From assembly GCA_947373075.1 (NCBI GenBank), contig CANBWF010000043.1:1-9676 (forward strand): DNA of 9,676 nt, given 5' to 3'. How positions within the stretch are numbered: position 1 is the stretch's first letter; each line of letters begins with the position of its first letter. Positions 6,375 to 9,676 of the stretch are shown in pieces. The notes below the pieces were generated by a model. It worked only from the letters and a program-made list of their open reading frames with translations. It was not told the origin of the DNA and did no database searches. A program made the position numbers and the translations under genes. Origin of the DNA: Actinomycetota bacterium. Lineage in GTDB: Bacteria > Actinomycetota > Actinomycetes > S36-B12 > UBA5976.

Positions 6375-6613
6375 TCAATATCTTCTTTACTTGTATTAGC
6401 TTCGATTCTTTCGTTAATGCTAGACAAAGCCCCACCGATTTTTTCACCCATCGCTGAGCGCTGTTTCGTTAACAACACAAACGACAATAAGCCTGAGCCT
6501 AGAAATGCTGCAACCAACAAGATGACACCGCGCAGACTCGCTAAATACCCAAGCCCTAAACAAAGGCCAAGAAGTCCAAGTCGGGAAAGTGTGTAGATCA
6601 GAGTTGGTTTCAT
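6371..6613 (-). CDS. Small two-helix membrane protein, DUF4229-like
   Basis: An 80-residue protein with two hydrophobic segments (about 5-25 and 29-48) joined by a tight basic turn (LRG), then a charged, probably helical cytoplasmic tail (50-80, KQR...EKIGGALSSINERIEA). The pattern L-x-G-L-R-G followed by LLSFVLLTKQR resembles DUF4229, an actinobacterial family of unknown function often found in this neighbourhood; the match is from memory of the pattern. It is read toward menA and overlaps its stop by four bases. The ATG has no Shine-Dalgarno site but a TANNNT box six bases upstream (leaderless type). Its position next to ccsB and menA suggests a link to respiratory membrane assembly, but nothing in the sequence gives a function. 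Confidence 0.8.
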   Translation of the reverse strand: MKPTLIYTLSRLGLLGLCLGLGYLASLRGVILLVAAFLGSGLLSFVLLTKQRSAMGEKIGGALSSINERIEANTSKEDID

Positions 6614-6619
6614 AAGTTA

Positions 6620-6625
6620 AGTCTA
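6620..6625 (-). promoter_or_regulatory. -10 element of the DUF4229-like gene, leaderless type
   Basis: On the minus strand TAGACT matches TANNNT and is followed by exactly six bases (TAACTT) and the ATG at 6613. This is the spacing expected if transcription starts at the A of the start codon. There is no purine-rich ribosome binding site in the interval. No -35 consensus is seen. Confidence 0.45.
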
Positions 6626-6642
6626 AAGTCCGATTTGGGTTG

Positions 6643-6656
6643 TTAGGCTAACCGAA
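6643..6656. promoter_or_regulatory. Palindrome resembling half-complete DtxR/IdeR box
   Basis: The core TTAGGCTAA (6643-6651) is a perfect odd palindrome and equals the centre of the DtxR/IdeR consensus (TTAGGTTAGSCTAACCTAA); the right arm CCGAA matches four of five, the left arm GGTTG only one of five, so 14 of 19 overall. It covers the position where a -35 of the DUF4229-like gene would lie. It may be an iron- or manganese-responsive operator, but it also abuts the stem-loop after ccsB and could be coincidental. Confidence 0.25.
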
Positions 6657-6670
6657 TTTCTATTCGGGTT
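6650..6670 (-). terminator. Stem-loop after ccsB, possible terminator
   Basis: AACCGAAT (6650-6657) pairs with ATTCGGGTT (6662-6670) in an 8-bp stem with one bulged G and a four-base loop. It begins seven bases past the ccsB stop. No U tract follows on either strand, so intrinsic termination would be of the weaker type often inferred in actinobacteria. Confidence 0.4.
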
Positions 6671-6676
6671 GACGGT

Positions 6677-7684
6677 TTATTTAACGCCAGAATACGAATG
6701 TAATCCTGGGATCAAAATATTGACTACGAAGTAGTTCACGAGAATCGCCGAAATACCAGCGAGTGCAATGTAGGCAGCTTTGCGACCGCGCCAGCCAACC
6801 GTAACTCGTGCATGCAGATAAGCCGCATAAATAACCCAAGTAATAAAGGCCCAAGTTTCCTTTGGATCCCAGCCCCAGTAACGACCCCACGCAGCTTCAG
6901 CCCAGATCGCTCCGGAAATTACTGCGAAAGTCCATAGTGGGAACATGAACGCGTGAATTCGATAAGCCATTAAATCTAGGCGATCTGCAGAAGGTAGCCG
7001 ATTTGCTAAGGCTCCTGTGCGCCCCACTTCAAGACCTGCCAGAATTCGAGATTCAGCGCGCTCAGCAACTAAGTAAAGCGCGGACAATGCGGCACCAACC
7101 GAGAATGCGCCAACACAAACGGTTGCAGCAGTCACATGGATTGCTAGCCAGTACGAATGAAGAGCTGGTACTAAGTCTTCACTGTCGGTGTAGAGCACTG
7201 TTGTGGCAATACCCAAATCAAGTAGCACTGGCACAACAATGAAAAGACCGAGCCAACGCAAATCGCGTTTTACTGAAAGTACGCAGTAAGAGATTGAAAT
7301 CGCGAAACCTGCAGCAAGTGAAAACTCGTACATGTTTCCCCAAGGCAAACGGTGCGCCGAGATACCGCGACACAAAATTGATGCACCTAGCAAAAGTGTA
7401 GAAAGCCAAGTGAGAGACATGCCGATGTTGCCTGCACGTCGACCCGCTCCTCGTTCATCACCATCAGTTACCGCAGTTGAAACTGTTGCCTGTTCTAACG
7501 TGGCAGTTCCACCAAGACGGGCAGCGGGAGAAATGGAATTAGTGCGAGCAACAGAATCTTCAAGTGACTCAATGCGTCGACTCTTGGAAAGTGATATCGC
7601 AAAAGCAACCATCGCCACAACAAATCCGGTCATGGCTGCGTAGACAAGGATGTTGCTGGTGTGCGCAAGTGATTCATTAATCAC
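6677..7684 (-). CDS. ccsB: CcsB/CcsA-type heme handling protein (cytochrome c synthase subunit, System II)
   Basis: Encodes 335 residues. With ResB it forms the System II cytochrome c synthase, which exports heme and attaches it to CxxCH sites outside the membrane. The hallmark tryptophan-rich heme-binding motif is WGRYWGWDPKETW (266-278). Candidate heme-ligand histidines are His183 (YWLAIHV), His244 or His291, and His329 in PGLHSYSG. About eight transmembrane segments are visible: one at 11-31, a polar cytoplasmic linker at 34-86, and the rest from 90 on. The N-terminal helix plus long linker is usual in actinobacterial forms. The GTG at 7684 is certain: it has GGAGGT five bases upstream. 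It overlaps the resB stop by eight bases, so translation is probably coupled. The family is named ccsA or resC in other genomes; ccsB is used here as for many actinobacteria. Confidence 0.93.
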   Translation of the reverse strand: MINESLAHTSNILVYAAMTGFVVAMVAFAISLSKSRRIESLEDSVARTNSISPAARLGGTATLEQATVSTAVTDGDERGAGRRAGNIGMSLTWLSTLLLGASILCRGISAHRLPWGNMYEFSLAAGFAISISYCVLSVKRDLRWLGLFIVVPVLLDLGIATTVLYTDSEDLVPALHSYWLAIHVTAATVCVGAFSVGAALSALYLVAERAESRILAGLEVGRTGALANRLPSADRLDLMAYRIHAFMFPLWTFAVISGAIWAEAAWGRYWGWDPKETWAFITWVIYAAYLHARVTVGWRGRKAAYIALAGISAILVNYFVVNILIPGLHSYSGVK

Positions 7685-9182
7685 GAGTTACCTCCGGTGC
7701 AATTGCAAGTGCGAGTTGAGCAAGTTTTGTTACATCTGCTGGTAGCCCTGGAGCTTGAGTTTTCGCTAATCCACCAACTTCATACAGGTTACCGTCATCC
7801 GGCGTTTCTGTAATCCGCAGCCAAACGCGACGGCGTGGAATAAGTAGTGACATGGTTAACCCAGCGATAGCCAAGATGGCAAATAAGAGCGCCCATCCTT
7901 TGCCTGGGTCGTGCGCTAGTGAAAACGCAGCCCACTGCCTGAATCCCGTAAATTCCACGACACCCTGCCCATTTGGCAAAACCCATTTCTCGCCAGGGGC
8001 TAGTTCTTCAATGCCGATGCGTTTCATCTTTGTTGTATCTAATTGGTAAACACTTTGTGGGATACCGCTGTCTAACCCAAGATCTCCTTGCCAAGCACTC
8101 ATGTACACCTCGGGATCATCCGCGGCCGGGAAAATAGAACGCGGTCCCATGCTGAAATCAGATGTGACTGTCGGCAAGAAGTAACCCTGTAGACCAAGCT
8201 GCGGCACACTATCGGGAGCTTTGACTACTCCGTTTGATGTGAAGTTTGCATCTTGCGGTAAAAATATGGCGGCATCTTTCCAAACCACATTGCCTTTTGA
8301 ATCGCGCACTGTGAATTCAGGAGAGTAACCATGCCCTACCAAATAAACAGTTACTCCCGCGACTCGAAGCGGTTCATTAACTTCGATGCGCACTTTTTTA
8401 GGCAGCGCAGTTGGCGATGATTTAACCGAAACATCAGCATGAAATTCGCGCGCTGCTCCAGATTGCATTCCACCTACTTGATAAGCAGCATGGAACTTTG
8501 TTAAAGAGAATGAAAACGGAGCTAATTCGTTTACCGAATATGCGCGACCCGGAGTGAAGCTGTCGTATTGCGTGACATTGTTTGCAAAGCCATAACCTTC
8601 ACGAACAATTACTGTGCCTCGGAAACCATACGAGCTGCCAACTCCAACAGCCACTAACAAACCGAGTAACGCGAAGTGGAATAACAGATTGCCAAACTCA
8701 CGAGCGTAACCGCGCTCGGCTGAGACATAGTCTGATCCGGTTCGCACCCGCCAACCTTTTTTCGCCCAGTTTTTGGCTGTGTCCTGCAGAGCGACCTCTG
8801 CGGATGCAACGCTGTGCCAGGTTTGGTAAACACCAAGACGGCTGAGGTTCTTGGGCGCTGCCGGTGGCTGGCTGCGTAATTCTCTCCAGTATTCGAATAA
8901 GCGTGGAATTACACAACCCGCTAACGAAATGAATAACAATAAATAAATTGCAGCAAACCAAGGTGAGGCGAAAACATCGAACATGTGTAAGCGATCTAAA
9001 AATAGACCAGACTTTGGATTATCGCGGATGTACTGACTAACTTTCGCTGGCGCAGTTCCTCGCTGCGGGAAAATTGAACCAGGGACACTGGCTAATGCCA
9101 GGAGGAAAAGTAAAAACAGCGCAATGCGCATACTTGTAAGTTGTCGCCACAACCAACGTAACCATGCAGTAAAACTCAGCAT
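7677..9182 (-). CDS. resB: ResB/Ccs1-like cytochrome c biogenesis protein
   Basis: Encodes 501 residues. ResB pairs with CcsB and holds apocytochrome or heme on the outer face of the membrane. Hydrophobic segments lie at about 19-34, 74-94, 166-182 and 429-448, with a large extracytoplasmic domain (about 183-425) between the third and fourth, as in the family. The third helix has the conserved-looking FGNLLFHFALLGLL with His169, and HDPGKGW (424-430) precedes the last helix. RRRVW then marks the return to the cytoplasm, followed by a roughly 50-residue polar tail. The ATG at 9182 shares one base with the ccdA stop (TAATG), a standard coupling arrangement; a GTG at 9200 is in frame but would reach further into ccdA. 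It is the middle gene of ccdA-resB-ccsB. Confidence 0.93.
   Translation of the reverse strand: MLSFTAWLRWLWRQLTSMRIALFLLFLLALASVPGSIFPQRGTAPAKVSQYIRDNPKSGLFLDRLHMFDVFASPWFAAIYLLLFISLAGCVIPRLFEYWRELRSQPPAAPKNLSRLGVYQTWHSVASAEVALQDTAKNWAKKGWRVRTGSDYVSAERGYAREFGNLLFHFALLGLLVAVGVGSSYGFRGTVIVREGYGFANNVTQYDSFTPGRAYSVNELAPFSFSLTKFHAAYQVGGMQSGAAREFHADVSVKSSPTALPKKVRIEVNEPLRVAGVTVYLVGHGYSPEFTVRDSKGNVVWKDAAIFLPQDANFTSNGVVKAPDSVPQLGLQGYFLPTVTSDFSMGPRSIFPAADDPEVYMSAWQGDLGLDSGIPQSVYQLDTTKMKRIGIEELAPGEKWVLPNGQGVVEFTGFRQWAAFSLAHDPGKGWALLFAILAIAGLTMSLLIPRRRVWLRITETPDDGNLYEVGGLAKTQAPGLPADVTKLAQLALAIAPEVTRD
7690..7695 (-). promoter_or_regulatory. Strong ribosome binding site of ccsB
   Basis: GGAGGT on the minus strand, five bases (AACTC) before the GTG at 7684. 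It is the best Shine-Dalgarno sequence in the window and fixes the ccsB start, although it lies inside the end of resB. Confidence 0.85.
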
Positions 9183-9676
9183 TAAAAAGGTACCGCCCAC
9201 ACTGGTAACAAACTACGCAGCCAAATATTCACTGTGTTCCAATAACCAGTTACCAAAAGTAATCCGATGATAATTAGCAGCACGCCACCGATGTGCATGA
9301 TCAAGCGAGAGTGAGTTCGCAGCACTTTAATTGCGCGAACACCTTTTTCCATCAGCAGGCCAATGATCACAAATGGCAATCCCAGACCTAAACAATAAAC
9401 AGCGCTCAAAATCGCGCCCCGAAGCGCGCTTGCCTCTTGCAGTGCCATTCCTTGTACGGCAGCCAAAGTTGGGCCAATACATGGAGTCCAGCCAATTGCA
9501 AAAACTGATCCGAGTAGAAATGCGCCAACTAGAGTTCCAGTTGGTCGATGATGTAAGCGCACTTCCCGTTGCAATGCTGGAATGACGCCTAAGAAACCAA
9601 GCCCAAGAACAATAACGACAACACCCATAACCGACTGGATTAGTCGCTGATGCAAAAGTAACGTCTGCCCCAAACC
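9182..9676 (-). CDS. ccdA: CcdA-like thiol-disulfide transporter (partial, C-terminal part)
   Basis: The visible 164 residues are the C-terminal part of a CcdA/DsbD-type membrane protein; its start is beyond the right edge, and the TTG at 9673 is an internal codon. CcdA carries electrons from cytoplasmic thioredoxin to outward-facing thioredoxin-like proteins that keep the CxxCH cysteines of apocytochrome c reduced. Cys66 of the fragment, in GWTPCIGPTLAAV, is the second of the two redox cysteines; the first, usually in an SPCxLP motif in the first helix, would lie outside the window. Four hydrophobic segments are visible (about 14-33, 47-77, 84-108 and 124-145). The stop overlaps the resB start by one base. 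In mycobacteria a secreted thioredoxin-like gene comes just upstream of ccdA; it may lie beyond the edge here. Confidence 0.92.
   Translation of the reverse strand, partial: GLGQTLLLHQRLIQSVMGVVVIVLGLGFLGVIPALQREVRLHHRPTGTLVGAFLLGSVFAIGWTPCIGPTLAAVQGMALQEASALRGAILSAVYCLGLGLPFVIIGLLMEKGVRAIKVLRTHSRLIMHIGGVLLIIIGLLLVTGYWNTVNIWLRSLLPVWAVPF

Noticed and set aside
6375..6660. Riboswitch or heme-responsive leader before the ccs genes
   Set aside because: ccsB and resB are read from the right, and the upstream end of that operon is outside the window; this interval is the DUF4229-like gene plus a 63-bp gap.
1..9676. Mobile element, prophage, CRISPR array or defence system
   Set aside because: No transposase, integrase, phage gene, direct repeat array or long terminal inverted repeat was seen; all large frames are accounted for by quinone and cytochrome c genes.

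Overview
The window looks like chromosomal backbone DNA of an actinobacterium. Three things point that way: a classical (o-succinylbenzoate) menaquinone cluster next to a System II cytochrome c maturation cluster, in an order that recalls the ccdA-resB-ccsA...menA...menE...menB-menC-menD stretch of mycobacteria; a DUF4229-like small membrane protein between the two; and promoters of the leaderless TANNNT type. Base composition is well below that of streptomycetes or mycobacteria (mid-40s % GC by eye, not counted) and intergenic gaps are very short, so a streamlined low-GC lineage such as the freshwater Nanopelagicales (acI) is a reasonable guess, but that is inference.

Layout. Bases 1-105 hold the N-terminus of a minus-strand protein that resembles a PD-(D/E)XK (RecB-family) nuclease and runs off the left edge. 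Bases 197-4123 are a minus-strand run transcribed right to left: menB, menC, menD, then a 72-residue CDGSH iron-sulfur protein. A 47-bp divergent intergenic region (4124-4170) separates it from the plus-strand pair menE-menA (4171-6374). menA converges with the minus-strand DUF4229-like gene (6371-6613), sharing four bases at the stops. To the right, minus-strand ccdA (partial, runs off the right edge), resB and ccsB form a tightly coupled operon (6677-9676). No stretch longer than about 100 bp lacks a gene, and no mobile element, CRISPR array, tRNA or rRNA was seen.

How the genes work together. MenD makes SEPHCHC from isochorismate and 2-oxoglutarate; MenC dehydrates SHCHC to o-succinylbenzoate (OSB); MenE activates OSB to OSB-CoA; MenB closes the ring to 1,4-dihydroxy-2-naphthoyl-CoA; MenA prenylates dihydroxynaphthoate in the membrane. 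MenF, MenH, the DHNA-CoA thioesterase and the MenG/UbiE methyltransferase are not in the window. CcdA passes reducing power across the membrane, and ResB-CcsB bring heme to apocytochrome c and attach it. Together the two blocks supply the quinone and the cytochromes c of the respiratory chain.

The window is mostly ordinary and I found no convincing undescribed system. The points most worth a second look are a MenB with the glycine (bicarbonate-dependent, E. coli-like) active site instead of the mycobacterial aspartate, two start sites that fit leaderless transcription, a DtxR/IdeR-like palindrome upstream of the DUF4229-like gene, and the CDGSH protein as last gene of the men run beside a possible nuclease.
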